Position numbers and translations under genes: made by a program
Assembly (NCBI GenBank): GCA_028023455.1
Contig: JAQFVV010000043.1
Coordinates: forward strand, 2,417,483-2,481,482
Origin: Epiperipatus broadwayi
Lineage: Eukaryota > Onychophora > Udeonychophora > Euonychophora > Peripatidae
Length of the DNA: 64,000 bases
Direction: 5' to 3'
The notes under the pieces: model-generated
The model's database searches: none
Told to the model about the DNA's origin: nothing
Seen by the model: only the letters and a program-made list of their open reading frames with translations
Shown: positions 34,301 to 49,300 of the stretch, in pieces
Numbering within the stretch: the first letter of the stretch is position 1
How the letters are laid out: each line of letters opens with the position of its first letter

Positions 34301-37300
34301 ATTTCACGAATTATTTACAAAATTCCCTATAGCAATGTGAAAGTTTACTTCGGGCTAAGAAAGTTTAAACGAAGGTATATTCATGAGAGTGATACTAGTT
34401 ATAAAACATTGTTTGATCAGACAAAGCTTATATTCAAGGAATAATAAGATAAGTGAAAAGTGTTGAAGAGACTTTTGATTAAAAAATATAGAACAGAACT
34501 TCATCAAATGTAAAAAGTAGGGTAGATTTTGATTTCGAGTGAATTATGGTTTTAGATAATACATCAGTTTTTTATTTACAACGGAAACGGCTTATGTTAT
34601 AGACTAAATTAAACTCATGGAATAAATTTTAAGTTTGGGTTAGTATTATTAACGGAATTTTATTTAATAAGTATAAACACACACATATAGATTGGAGGTC
34701 CTCGAGATATTGTTTCCAAAAAGCATTACCAATATTAGACAATGATTTCCGATTGAACTAATCTATTATGCAGAAGATTCATTTTACATCAATGACCAAA
34801 TCAAATTAATATGGAAGTTTATTGGAAAATGAATAAAATTTATTTAAATGTATACTAAACTGCCTTGTATTAAACAGCCTCTCTCTGTGCTTGTTTGGTA
34901 TAGATATATAGGCCAAGAATATGGCCGCCGCCGCTTAAACAACATATTTTTGTGCTTTTGCAAATAAATAGTGCCATAAAGCAGCTGACACAATAGAATA
35001 GAAAACTACCGTATAATTTATTCCAACTGCATAATAATATAAATATTAAAATATTTTTTTAGTAATGTTTCCATCTACGTCATTACATAAATTAATTCAA
35101 CTGGACAAAATAAACATAGAGACATTCAGTTTACTAACACCTATCAATCAAAGATATATATATGTAAAACAGAATGTCTTTTAGTGATACCTATAGCGGA
35201 TCTTAATTTAAACCAGGTACGTTGTTAGCAAAAGTTAACAGCCCTAGCAGTGCTTACATTATTGTATGTCTGTTAAGATTTTATTTTTCCTATGCAAAAG
35301 GAAAATCTATTAATAAAAAATAATTTTAAAAATGAAAAATAATCTTACACAATTTACATAAATGTCTATGTATGTAAATAATCATTTTAAAACAAATATA
35401 TTTCCATTTTAAATTTTAGAAAAATTTATCTCTTAATGCGTAAGAAAAGTCTGAATTATTTATAAATTAGTTTTCCATTTTATACTTCACAGCTGCTTTT
35501 ATATAAAAAATACAATGTCACAAATGCATTGATCTGATGTGGTTTTCATTTTCACCAAAAGTAGAGTAGCTAAAGAACTTAACAAAACCCATAAAGAATT
35601 TCTTATAATGAAAGTAAATAAAATATGATAAAATCTTATTAGTAATTCAATAATAAATTTAATATAAACACAAGAAATATCAATTCCAAAAATAAATAGT
35701 AGTTAATAAATAGCTATTTTTTTCTATATTTCTGGAATGAGTATTTCTGTAATGTAATTTTCACTACATCACTCTCACACAAGATAGGGACTGATTTCTA
35801 TTCACTTTTAACACTTTGTAAAGGTATGTAATTACAAATATATGACCAAAGGCGTATGAAAAAGATCTACGATCCCCAAGATACACATTTTGTGCCGAAT
35901 CAGCACTCAAACAATTGGTCCAGACCACAATCTCTTAGACACATCTTTATCATTGTTAATATAAGATATATAGCAAATTATTACAGTTTAATTGATATGT
36001 CAAACGTGCTGTATTTACAACTTTGATACAAACCACGTAATCAAAAGTATATTAATAATTTTTATTAATCATCCATTACACTAGACATTATTCAATAATG
36101 AATAATACTGCTATAGTGTAATGTGCATCTTGGGAATCACACGTCTTTTTCACACATCTCTGGTCATATGTTTATAATTACACTCCTTCAAAAGGTGTTA
36201 AATTTGAAAATTATACTGTAGAAATATTACTCATTATTGGACGATTTCTAGTTTAACGAATGACTAATGAAATTTTTTTAATACTATTCCTTGTGTTTAC
36301 ATTTATTTTTATGACAATTTTTTTTTTTTTTAAACAAATTAAATAATGAATTAAATCTTTGTTTCCTTTTACCAAAAATATATTTGTTGTCTATTTTTGT
36401 GAATGAAATTTAAAACTATTTTTACAATAAATATGCTCGCATTTGTATTGGTTTCATTTTTCAAGAAATAGCTTCAAAGTACTAGAATTCAAACTCCGCT
36501 GAAATTCTTTACTTTAATAAATTGCGAACATTTTTGTTTCAATATATTTTAATAATGCAAATTGAAAAAGAACGTATTAAAATTGATTATTATTCTGATA
36601 AATTTTTAAATAAAAAATAATTGAAAATTTTAAAACATTATTACGGTAATTTCTGACTGCAAAGGAAATATAGAATAAAATTTCAAAAATTTAATTTACA
36701 AAGATTTTATATGTAATGATGGTATATTATAAGATGTGATATGTTGGACTATTTCCATCATTTATGAGTGAATGTTGAATGTATCGAAAATTTTAAACTT
36801 TATTTAAATTTCCAAATACATCAACTTGTTAATAATAACACACAAATAGACAATACAGGTTAGTAATTACACAACGTTTCGAGTAATATTATTCTCCACT
36901 CTTCTTCAGGTGTTGCTGACCTATATGCACAGTGACAATATTTTCTTAGAAGTTGAACTCGCACTTTTAGATTCTTGAATATTGAATTTAAGGCAAACGC
37001 TCTACCAACTGAGCTATTCTGTCAAAGGCAACATATAGTAGAAATATGATATATTTATATATGAGGGTGGGTTCAAATCCTCCCGAGTCCTCCAATTTTT
37101 TTTTTTTTTCCTAATGATTATTTTTATTTTTTCCTAAGAGCAAGATTAATTAGAGGCTTCCATACATTGTGTATTGCCACACTGGGTTGACTTATAGGAT
37201 TATTTACCATTGTCATATGAGCAGCTTCCTTAAATTTTCCTCTTTATCCAATATCTTTGTATTTTCCCACTTAAGCATATGTTCATTAGTACATACATGA

Positions 37301-40300
37301 TCTGTTATGGTAGACACATCTGTTTTTCTCTTTTAACCATTAGTTTGTGCTCCTTCAATCGCTGTTCAACAGGATGACAGGTCTCACCAATGTATTTCCT
37401 TCCACATTCACATGGTATCTCATAGATGCAGTTTTTGTTCTTCAGCATTTCCAGTTTAGGCTTAGTAGAAGTAAGCATTACTCGAAGTGTGATATGACTT
37501 TGGAAAGCAGTTCTAATGTTATATTGACTGCAGATTTTCTTTAACTTGTCCGCCATTCCTGGTATGTATGGATACACTACCGTACCAATAACTGTTTTCT
37601 CTCTTGATGTCTCTTTGTGTTGTCTATTGAAGGTTTTTCTGCTGACTGCTGATGGATAACCATTCTTCATAAGCATTTGTTCTATGTATTTGTTGATTTA
37701 TTTGGAAAGTTTAAATAAAGTTTAAAATTTTCGATACATTCAACATTCACTCATAAATGATGGAAATAGTCCAACATATCACATCTTACAAAGATTCTAA
37801 CTGAAAATAAAATCGACCAGTAATAATTAATTATGGCAGGACTGGCAACAAAACATTTTGCTTGTTTGAAATGGAGATGATCACATTACTCTTGAAAACT
37901 GTGATAAAAAAAAGAAAGCAACCGATATTGTAGAAACATATTATTTTTTCCAAAAACTAACGAAAAATCAACTTGGACCAATTAATATAGAAAAGTACCC
38001 AATGGTTTAAATGGGAAAAATTAGTTATAACCCTATAAAAAAAGTTTTAACAAAAGGTGCAAACTAATATACAATAATAACAATCAACCCTTAAGCTAGC
38101 AACAATCTCAACCTGTAGTCACGGCAACCTATTAAAGCCTTAAGTAACTGGCTTTATTGTCTTAACATACAACAGTTATTATATCATATATAATTAAGAC
38201 GATGCTAACACTTTTCGTTGTAGATTACAGCCATTTAACGATTGCATGGCTTTTTGATATAGGTGATTATGCTAAATTATGGAATGTTCTTAGACAAATG
38301 GATGCACCAGAGGATAATGTTCTTATAAAAAAATTTCGATATGTGACTAGAAGTTATAGTGAAGACAGGTTATAGTAAAACTGACTGGTTTCAAAATGGC
38401 AAAGAAAATGAGGCTGCATACTGTTATTCTATCTATTCAATTTGCATACTGGAAATGAAAAAAAAAAAAAATTAGATAAATATAAATGTGAACCCAGGAC
38501 TGGTTAAAAGAAGATGACACACTTGAGATTAGGAAATATAATGTTCTGAAGAAGATTGCTGGGGCAATTGAAACTATAAACTGTAGAAAAGGGTGGAAAA
38601 TAAAGCATTGTAAAAGTATAAAGTGCTTGGACAATTGACTGATTATATGACTTAGGAAAAAATATGGAGAAACTCTAATATCTTGTCTTAAAAAGTTAAA
38701 AAAAAAAAAAAAAAATGAAAAAATTAAATTATGACCGAATACGTTGCAGGTAAATATAACAACAACAGGAATAGGAACTGAGTTTAAAATTGGTTTTAAA
38801 GGCAAAGAAGTCATTAACAGTGTTTATCTCCTCGAAATCATTAATCAACGCCAAAAAAACCAGAAATCAAAACATCCATTAAAATCTGGTAATAGATAAG
38901 AGTTATAATAAAAAATCAAAATAGATCTTTAAAACAGAAAAACTATTCAAAACATTCATTCGACTTTCTAGAAAATATGTGAAAGATGATAATGCAGAAG
39001 AAAGATGGGAAAACTGCAGATGTTTTTAAACCATAAGAAATTAAAAACCAACAACAAAAAAAGAACAAATGGATACTTTTTGATATTAGATCTAAACTTG
39101 TGCTGAAGTACCAATAACTAGGTTGAAATTGTCGTATTTTAATCATAGTAACTAATTACAGAAGTGTATAATGCTAAAAAAAAAAAGATGGTGAAAGAAA
39201 GAGGCTAATTACCAGTGTGAAGGGTTAACCCATACTAATGAATGTCATTGAACCGCTAAAAAAACTAAAGAGATGATAAATCTTTCTGAAAAAATATCAT
39301 TTAGAGAATAAACAGAATGGATATCAATTTAATTGTATTAAAAAATACCGTAATAATGAAAAAATATATTTATATACCATTATTATATTCTTAAAAGATT
39401 ACAAATTATCATGAATTAATTACTAAATACAAAAAATAACATTAGTAATAATAATACTAGTATAATAAATAGTCATAAAAACTAATTAACACTTAGACAA
39501 TCCCAATATCAATAACAACCAACAATTTCAAACTGTTGTCAAGGCAACCTCCTTTTAACAATAAAGGTGGAATCCCGCTCTTATTAATGGTCTATTATAC
39601 TTATATAGACACTAAGGATTGCAATTTGACCACAGAGACTGAAATTACCTCTTCAACAGATAAATAAAATCTATTCTGAACGCAGACTAATGAACAGTCA
39701 ATTGTAACATTACAAACAGCAATTATAAATTTCCAATTGCACCCAAAGTATTACTTAAATAATACATGTAATAATGCTCAAGGCTAAATAGATTTATAAC
39801 TAATCATTAAAATACAGTCAATACTTAGACAATCCCAATATCGATAACAGTTTTCCACCCTTATTGTTTAAAAAAGTTTGCCTTGGACAACAGTTTGGAA
39901 ATTGTTGATTGTTATTGATATTGTCTAAATATTGACAAGTTTTTAATGATTACTTATAAACCCATTTAGCCTTGAACATTATTACACTTAGTATAATAAA
40001 ATATATATATATATAATCAAAAAATAATAAAAAAATACCTTTACTAAGTTCGTCAATTCGTTCAAATAATGATCTTGGACGTTTCAGTGTAACTGCATTT
40101 TTTAGTTCTAAAAATTGGATCAAATACAATTTATATTAATACAAAAAATATTAAATTTCATATTATATAAAATATAAATTATTTTATTCATTAAGAAACA
40201 CATTATTTATAAAAGCGACAGACAAAATCGGCTAAATATATGTAAACATTTATAAAATAATTCCAGTGCATAACACTATACTGAAATAAATATACAAATA

Positions 40301-43300
40301 TTAAGTATTAAATCACCCCACATAGTTAAGAAATCCAGTACCGCCCTCTGTGAACTAATGTATTTCAAAATAGCCAGATCAAAATGATACCACTTTGACC
40401 TGTCTGCTCTAAGATGATATATATTGAAATACGAACAAACTCAAACAAAGAACTTGAAATCTTAGCAAGCAACGATCTTAACTTTTCGCTACAAACAAAC
40501 ATGTTTTACTATTATTATATAAAGACAAACTAAACATTAATAATTTTAATTTTTAAACTACCGAACACAAATGTATAGAAAATAATCCCAGTGCATAATG
40601 CTATACTGAAATAAATATACAAATATTAAGCATTAAATCACCCCACATGGTTAAGAAATCCAGTACCGCCCTCTGTGAACTAATATACAAATACATTAGA
40701 GTTCGTATTAATATATTTATATATATTAATAAAAATTTTATTATTAGTCAATAATGATCAAAGTATAACATGTGTGTCTTGGCTTTTACTTAAAATAACT
40801 TTATTATTTCTTGAAAATTAAGCTGTGTGCTCTTATATATTTATGTGTGTTAAACCATGCTCGTATAAGTTTCCTTAGAGATAAAAGATCTTTTTTTATA
40901 TCAATGCTCAAAGTCTTATGTGAAACGTAAACTCAGATATTTTTATAAATGAGATCTTTAAAGAATCACATATTTTTTTGAAATCCTGAAAATAACAATT
41001 CATATCCCCCCTAAAGTTATATATTAAATATTTTAAATTTGCTTACATTTTAATGAATCAATACGAATATTTAAGATTTACATAACTCTATGGGAGAGAT
41101 GATTTGTTTTTTCTGAGAAAGTTCTCATAAAAATATCTAAATTGACGTTCCATATAAGATTTAGGGCAACTCTCTTTCTTTTATCTCTAGGTAAACTTTG
41201 GCAAGGGATTGTCAGTGGCTACGAGCAAATGATTTGGCTTGGGTTTGTCAATTTCAGTTTTTGTTTATTTAATAACATCGTTGCCGAACTTTTATCTAGT
41301 TATTATTTACATGGAATATTTCCCCTCATTCGTTTAGATCTTAAATTAGTCTGTGAAAATACTTTACTATTCTTATTTTCCGATTTTGACAAAATCTAAA
41401 ATTTTTAATAAAGAAAGCTTTTTGTACGAAACAAATGTTTACTTTAAAAGACATGCATACAATTATAGAATATATTTTTACCTATGGGATTAAAAAAAAT
41501 ATTCTCAACTATATTTAGTTTTGATAAATATTATCGGAAATTAAAAACTGAACAACTGTAATTTAGTTATAATCTTGTTTTTTTTTTTTTTATTAATAAA
41601 ATTTTTTTTTCTTAATCCCCGATTATATATTCCATAGTATTTACTATAACTAATAGGTTCAGTTTAACTAATTATTATTATAGAAAGTCAGCTTTTCACA
41701 GTCCAATGTGTGGTAGTAGACACCGTTAGCTTGGCTTAAAGGTAGGAAATTGTGGAAGCCGAGCTGACGACTGCTAGCATTTATCTTATATGTTGCCAGG
41801 ATATACCATACAGACAATCTAAATGAGGAACAGGTTAATTTTGAGGGCTATGGTACTGAACACTATACACACACTGCTTTATATATGTACACAAACACAA
41901 AGAAAATATATTGTTTTCACACAAGATCTATTTCACATATGCATGGAAGCTGATAAAAAATAAAATATTTGGAAAATACACATATACTGCGCATGTTTGA
42001 ATATAGTGTTAAAGAATGGTGAAAAAAATCTATTTCACTGGACTTATTTCAATTTTTTTTAAGAAAAAAAAAAGAGAGAAATTTCTTACAGTAATAGGAG
42101 ATAAACAACTTTTGAATGAAATTGAAACAGTCAGCCAAGAAATTAATTAATAGGTGACAATGAATTTGGGGTAATTTTATTAATTTGTGAATGGAGACAT
42201 CAAAATTAAAAAAAAAGTGTAGAGGACTTTCAAAACGGATAAGTTATGATTCTTTACTATAAAAATGTTTGTTTACAATTTAAGGTAGTCAGAAAATAAT
42301 AATCTGGTTTGATTACAGTTAAAATAATTAACAAGTGGAGTATTTTAATTTTATATTGGAATACATGATTATAAATGTCCCTGTGCATATATACATACAT
42401 GTAATGTTTTTCTTTATACATTATGATTTGGCGTATATAGTTGTTAAGACCATTTACAATTTGTGTATTTCAGTAAACTATAATTTAAATCCAGTTAAAT
42501 TATTTATTACTTTTTCTTTTTTAATCTATGGAAATATTTTTTGGTTTTGTTAGTCAAAATCAGAATGATCTATTTGTATTGTAGAGTATTCATCAAACCT
42601 TTGATTTTTAAAAATTTTTATTTATAATTAATCAATAAATTTATCGAACATTATTGTAAGTTATTCCAGTGAAGTTATTTAATATTAAGTACTGTATATA
42701 TTGCCTTGTTCATAGACACCAGGGTCATGGTGATCCCAAAGCCAGCTTCAAACTAATAATGATGGGTGGGATTATTCGCATATGAACATCTATATAATTA
42801 TCATGGGAATTATTTGGATGGTGCTAAGGTAATAGTCATCTTTAAAGTTCACCCACTTTAATTTGTTTTACGATGACAGCACACTGATGGTATTCGATAA
42901 CTACCCGTATATATTTTAATTATGTTAGCATTTACGTATCTGAAGCAATAAATATTGATGATTGTTCTTTGATAATATAATGCCCCAAGTCTAGGCATTT
43001 ACTTATTGAATAATTAGCCTAAGACTTTCTGCTAAGTCTCTCTTAAATCTAATCATAAAGGTTGACTGTTGATTACCTTACTGTTATTACCTTATTACTT
43101 TTGATGATGATCTGTTGATTCTTTGATTGCCAATAAAGTTTGCCTCTCATACAAAAACCATGCTCAAGTTTATCATAAAATACTTTTTTAGGAAATCAGC
43201 TGCTTTTCATTCATTTCAAATACCCAATTTAACAAAGAAATGTACTTACCGAATGATCACATGACCTGGCCATTATATTTTGGGGAATATTAATGAAAAA

Positions 43301-46300
43301 TTTTCTAATGCCTTTGTAGTCACTCAATAAATACTTTGTCTCATTTTCGCAATTAATTTTGAAAGAATTTATTTCAATAATAAATTCAACTAAATCTGCA
43401 GAAATAAGTTATAATCTTTTAATTTGCTTTAGATATGAACATCTAAATCCACTTTTCTATTAAAAAAAGTAAATATTTAACCTGGACCACATTATCAGAT
43501 CGACAACCAGCCAGAATTCTTTAGGGATTGCATTTATTCATAATATTCTGTAGATTATCCTTTAAATGTTCAGTATAATCAATGTACTATAAATTTAGGA
43601 ATCTAGTTTTCCTTTTAATCAGATAAAATTAAAAAATTTATTATCATGACTACATTACATCTCAATGCCTGCTTCATGATGATGCTTATAAATTATTTCA
43701 GATTTTAATATAAAAACAGAAAACAAAAATGAATAGTGTGTATTTCTGTTTAACACTAGTTTTCATTTCAAATCCCTCAGATTTTTCTATTGTCTCCAAT
43801 ACTAACATACAAACAATAGAAGATAAGATGATTAGTTGCAGTAGGCAATCAATTACATTCAAACATTAGAATAAAAATTCTTAAGATTAACGGAACCAAA
43901 TGCCTTGAATCAATTATTCACTTTCCTTGCATTTCCTCGGGAACAAAAACCAATTTTTAGTAATTTTTGATTCTCAAAAACCATAATAAAATTTATTAAA
44001 TACAATCCTGAAAATACTATTGTTTTTAAACGATCTATGTGATAAAAATCAGGCGTAATTAATATAGTCTGGCACCACAACCAAAAAGAATCCACAACTG
44101 CTGGTTTTTTTTGTATTATTCTAGATATTAAAAAGCAATTTATAAATCAAGAGTTCATTAAACAGAGAGAGCAATTTGCAGAAAATATAGTAATATGAAA
44201 AGTTTTGCAATTCAACTTGGCTGGGAAAAAAAATTAAAAACTGAGTAAACTGTAGTGGCGATAAAATAAATTCATGGAATAATCTGCGTTCCAACAGAAA
44301 TCTTCCCATATAATTATGACTTTACAGAATACTAGATATCACATCAACAGATGACCAAATAATAAATAGAATACAATACGAATAGAAACAAGCCATATGA
44401 AATAATAAAATAAATGGAGAATAAATGAACTTTTAAAAAAAGTAAAGAATATTCCAATGTTTAAATTGTTTAACTAATAGTGTCAGACATTAAGCTATGT
44501 CTATCAATTATTTTAAGATAAAGTCAAATTTGCAATGCAATTTCCATTACACCACTCTCATGCAAGGTAGGGACTGGTTTCTATCCGCTTTTAACCCCTT
44601 GTGGTGAAACGTAATCATAAACATATGACCAAAGATCTCCAAGATCCATATTTTGTGCTGAACCAGCACTCATCAGTTGGTCCAAATCACAATCTCTTAT
44701 ACCTATATCATTGTCCAGTATATTTAAATAGCCAATTACTGCAGTTTAATTGATGTCTCAAACTTATTGCCCTCACACAACTTTCACACAAACCATTTAA
44801 TGGAAGTATATTGATAACTTTTATTAGTCATTCATTAGGTTGTTAAAGATGGGCAGAAACCGGGACCTATCTGGCTTGAGAATGGGATAGTGAAAATTAC
44901 ATTACAAAAATATTATCAATTAAGTGGATAATCTCTAGTCTAAGGAATGACTAATAAAAATTATTAGAGTACAATTTGAATTTAAAATGGAGAAATTTAT
45001 TTCGGTGGTATATTAATAAATGAAACATGATTAATAATTGTCAAAAAAAAAAAGGGGGGGGGGGAGGCATACATTTATAGATTATAATACAGATATAAAA
45101 AAAAAGTGGAAAAAAGAGATGTTACTAATTAACAATAAGAATTAAAAGATACATAATAATACTGATTATAATTAGGTAAGATAAAAAAATCGGAATCATT
45201 AAGAGTACATGAAAAATATATAGTGTAACTATTACAAATTGAAGAAAATCAATTTAAGAGTTAATAGTCATTATGTTTTCAGTTAAAACAATAAATATTA
45301 AGAAAAATCAATCTGTGCGAAGTGAGATTTAAAAATGTATCGTCAAAGAGATAAGAAAGTGTAAATTTAATTTAAATTAAAAAATAGTAGCAATATTTCT
45401 CAGGCATTAAATAATGAGATGAAAGATAAAAATTCTGTATTAATCTCAGATGGTCACATGAGGATCTATGCCAGGGGTTCCCAACCCGGAGTACCTGTGA
45501 ATAGCTGGTAAAAAGTTATATTATGCTATTAATATATTTCAAAAACAATTATGATTTGAACAATTCCGGAGCTATTCCATATTGGTGTCAACCACACAAT
45601 CAACATTCCAGTCTCTTTTCAGCTACGACGCAGTGATGTTGTGTAGACTTTTTCTAACTTCAAGGTCGGATAACTCAAAATGCTTGGTTAAGATTTATTT
45701 ACCAAAATAAAGCGCTTATAAAAACTTATTAATTATAGTTTATTTCTTATTATAATGAATATGGGGTACCAGATAATTTAGTAAAACCCATGGGGGTATG
45801 GGGACCAAAAGATTGAAAACCCCCGGTTTATGAACGGATCATAAAATGAAAATACAATTGTTTGAAATAGGTATCATATCCCTATGTGAGGTACGATCAT
45901 GGTTTACTATTATGTTTTTAATAGTTAAATATAAACCACTTATAAAATACAATACTTTATTAATTATCCATATTGTGTAACAGTTTTCATTTAGCTCCTG
46001 AAGTCCTAGTGGCCAGATGTATTTATTTGAACTTTTTATATTAAACTTTCAGTATATTGCCGTCTGTTTTGCACATTCTTGGCAAAGTTTTAATTATATT
46101 ACATAATTTGGCACATTCAATGTAACTGTCCAAATTTTTATTAATTAATATAGCGATTTAGCCTCCCTATGAGTAAACAAAAGAATCAATAAAAGTGGCT
46201 AGTTAGATAAAAAAAATATTAAAACAAAAATTGTTATAGAAACATTATATATATATATAATATAAAAATTTAAGTATGTATGCTAAAAGATGAAATCTAT

Positions 46301-49300
46301 CTTACCGACTATTGACTTAGCATGGGATTCCATTCGTTCACATATTTTATCAAATAATTTTCTTGCTTTAACCAAACTTATGAATTTATTTTTATCAAGG
46401 TGTAATTTTAATAGCCTAAAATAAAAACATTTCAAAGAAACCATTAAAAATATATATAAGAAAATCATTATAAATACAATACAATGTTCAGTAATATACA
46501 CAAATAAAACTAAAGTAAATACTAACAACAAGACTTCTGAGCAGATTGTTATTGAATTCCCTGTATAAATTGGTTATTGTTTATAAAAAAATAAGCCACT
46601 AAACATTACACGATCACCATTTCTTATGCTTGCTTATAACTGTTATTAAAACAGGCAAAACTCTCCATACAGTAGTGCCATTCAGTGCAAGCCAGAGTAA
46701 TCAATGGATGCCAGAAGCTAATGAGCTTGGATTGAAAATATTGTGATGTCAATTTAAGACTCATATTTTTGTAGTTAAGTAGAGATAAATGGGTGGCTGC
46801 AGGAGAGGTGCATTAAATCCTAAGATCTAGGTGCAGTGCTCTCAGATCCAGGGGCTTCTCACTGACGAAGACCACAAGCCAAACAACTAGTCTGGGGATG
46901 ATATTGGATGAGTAGGCACTAGATGGGGATTTTATGCACAAGCCTTTTCTGGCATCCATTGATTACTCTGGCTTGCTATATGTGGCAATACTATATGGAG
47001 AGTTTTGCCTGTTTTTATAAAAAAATAATAATTAGTTTTCTCCAAAAAAACAATTTTAAGCAAACAACACAGAAATAAAATGAACGATCAGCTACTGCTT
47101 GAATCTACTCAATCAACAAAGGATCAGTATAATCAACAAGAGCTCATAGCTAGAAAGAATCACAACAATACTCATTCAATGAATACAAGATTCAAAGTAC
47201 AGTAAAAGCTAATCTAAATTTCTTTAGAAGTTTAGATTAGTCTAGATCATTAAAATAATGTACGCAGTCTGACAATTAAGTTTTTGAGCTTGCTACGAGA
47301 GATAATATTGGCAGTATTGTACAAACATTCGGCAAGGTTTCATAACTTTGGTATATCAGTGTCTCACAGCTGTGTTCATGTCAACATGCGATGTTTTGTG
47401 GAGTGAGGTTCATAATGTGTTTTTGTGTCCCACTACGAGATCAAATTTCTTCTAGAGTGGAAATGAAATTAGAGATACGTCAGTCCAAGTTTGTAATGAA
47501 TAATATCAAGAAGAAAACAGCAGTGTACAAATGGATTAAATATTTTTCTGAGGGAAGAAAAAGTATCACTAATGAAGAGAGATGAGAATGGTTGACTGTG
47601 AGAAGCAAAGCTGACCAAGTAAACGTGGATAATGCTTAGAAAAAATCTTGTCATGAAAAAAGGCTATGCAAAAGTGAAACAGCTAGCCAGTATACAAACA
47701 ACTATATTAAAACACCCTCCGTGCACATCCAATCTGGCTACTAATAAGTGTGGATATTAAAGTCATAGATAAAAAATGATATAAACGTCTTCATTATAGA
47801 TGATTATTTGGATGAAAGCATAAATGACGAAAAATTTGTCAAGCAAGCAAGTATGAAAATGAATCAAAAGGTAGATGCAATTTCGAGAATTTTGTTTCCT
47901 AAATGTTATAGAAATTAATGATGATAGGATAAAATTAAAATTAGAAAGGGTATTGTAAACAAGAAAGATTTGCCAAAATTTAGAAAAATTATAAGTTCTT
48001 TAGCATTCATAATACAAAGATTCAGAATTATAAAGACTATGGAGGTAAGAAAAGAGAATAAGTAAAAGAATCCAGTAAAAAAATATAAACTTCAAAAAGA
48101 TGGATTAACAGAGGATGACCGGATGCACAAGACCTGTATAGATAAACTAATGCAACATTTGAAGGCGAGATACAGAAGAAGAATAAAACGTCGTAGAAGA
48201 AAGCTAGTAAAAACTTTGTATTATTTGCTTAAAATAGATGAGAGATCTGTATACGAGGCCAAATAAGAAAAGATTTTGTAGTTCTAAATATACTTTGCTT
48301 TCTATATGTGCCATTACTGTCTGAAAATAGTTTGCTTCTATTATATTTTAAATCTTTGATTCTATACTATGTTTAAATTTGTATATCTTATCACATATAT
48401 GTTTTCTAATTGTTACAATAAAAAAATAATTTTTAATTATTTTTACAGTTTATTAATTATTGTTTTCAGATATTAAAACTGTTTCAAGAACTACGTAAAT
48501 TTCCATTTCAATGAGATGCTAAAACAAGGGTTTTGATTTGATATTCCGAGGAAGTTTAAATTATCATATACTGGAATTTTTTATATTACTAGTATGAGTA
48601 GAGAATTTCCTCATAAACCAATGCCCCTAATGTAGTGATCTTAATGCAGAATAAATTTCTTTGTAAATACATATTCTTCAGATGTGGTCAAGATAAACTT
48701 AAATATTCAATAAATATAGCACGGTTCAAATCCGATGGTAAAATTCAAAAATTTTAAATTTCCAAAATTTTCTTTCAGGTAGTTGATCTATAGTTAATTC
48801 AGCTAGCCATCCAATTATTGGCCAGTAAATGGGTATTTAGCTATCCTTAATGACTAAACTTGTATCAGCAGTTGGCAAATGTGATCAGTAATGGCGTCAC
48901 TATTTCTCTGGGAGAAGAGAGTGATGAAGAAACCATTGTTGTACAATGGTTACTTAAAACTACATATTCTTCAGATGTGGTCGAGATAAATTTAAATATT
49001 CATTAAATACAGCATGGTTCAAACGCAGATGTGGTAAAATTTAAAAAATTTTAATTTTCCAAAATTTTCTTTCAGGTAGTTGATCTATAAATAGTTAATT
49101 CAGCGAGCCATTCAATTATTGGCCAGTAAATGGGTATTTAGCTGTCCTTAATGACTAAACTTGTATCAGCAGTTGGCAAACCTGATCAGTAATGTCGTCA
49201 CTATTTATCTGGGAGAGGAAAGTGATGATGAAACCGTTGTTCTACAACGGCTACTTAAAGACTATTTTATCTTACCATAAACTTTAATGAACTCTCGACA

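Larger units (their letters stand above)
36728..37790 (-). mobile_element. Penelope-like element copy with inverted terminal repeats
   Basis: Near-identical inverted repeats of about 95 bp (36728-36825 and 37697-37790; 'gatatgttggactatttcca', 'aatgttgaatgtatcg', 'aaaattttaaactttattta') bracket a GIY-YIG endonuclease fragment, a tRNA-like segment and a hammerhead-like motif. Inverted or direct terminal repeats (pLTRs) are a known feature of Penelope-like elements. The reverse transcriptase is missing, so the copy is defective. Confidence 0.75.

Noticed and set aside
36945-37105. tRNA gene
   Set aside because: The D arm is good, but the anticodon and T arms do not complete a cloverleaf and the two halves lie on opposite strands inside a Penelope-like copy.
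38437-38814. 125-codon minus-strand ORF as a gene
   Set aside because: Dominated by F, S, I and L from T-rich DNA; no motif, no splice or phase support.
46283-46531. 82-residue protein starting at the ATG upstream of the ORC6 exon
   Set aside because: The N-terminal part is intron read-through; the ORC6 exon begins at the acceptor after 46416.
48664-49262. hammerhead in the 298-bp dimer
   Set aside because: GTGATGATGAAAC looks similar, but CUGA is absent and no stem II separates the two words.
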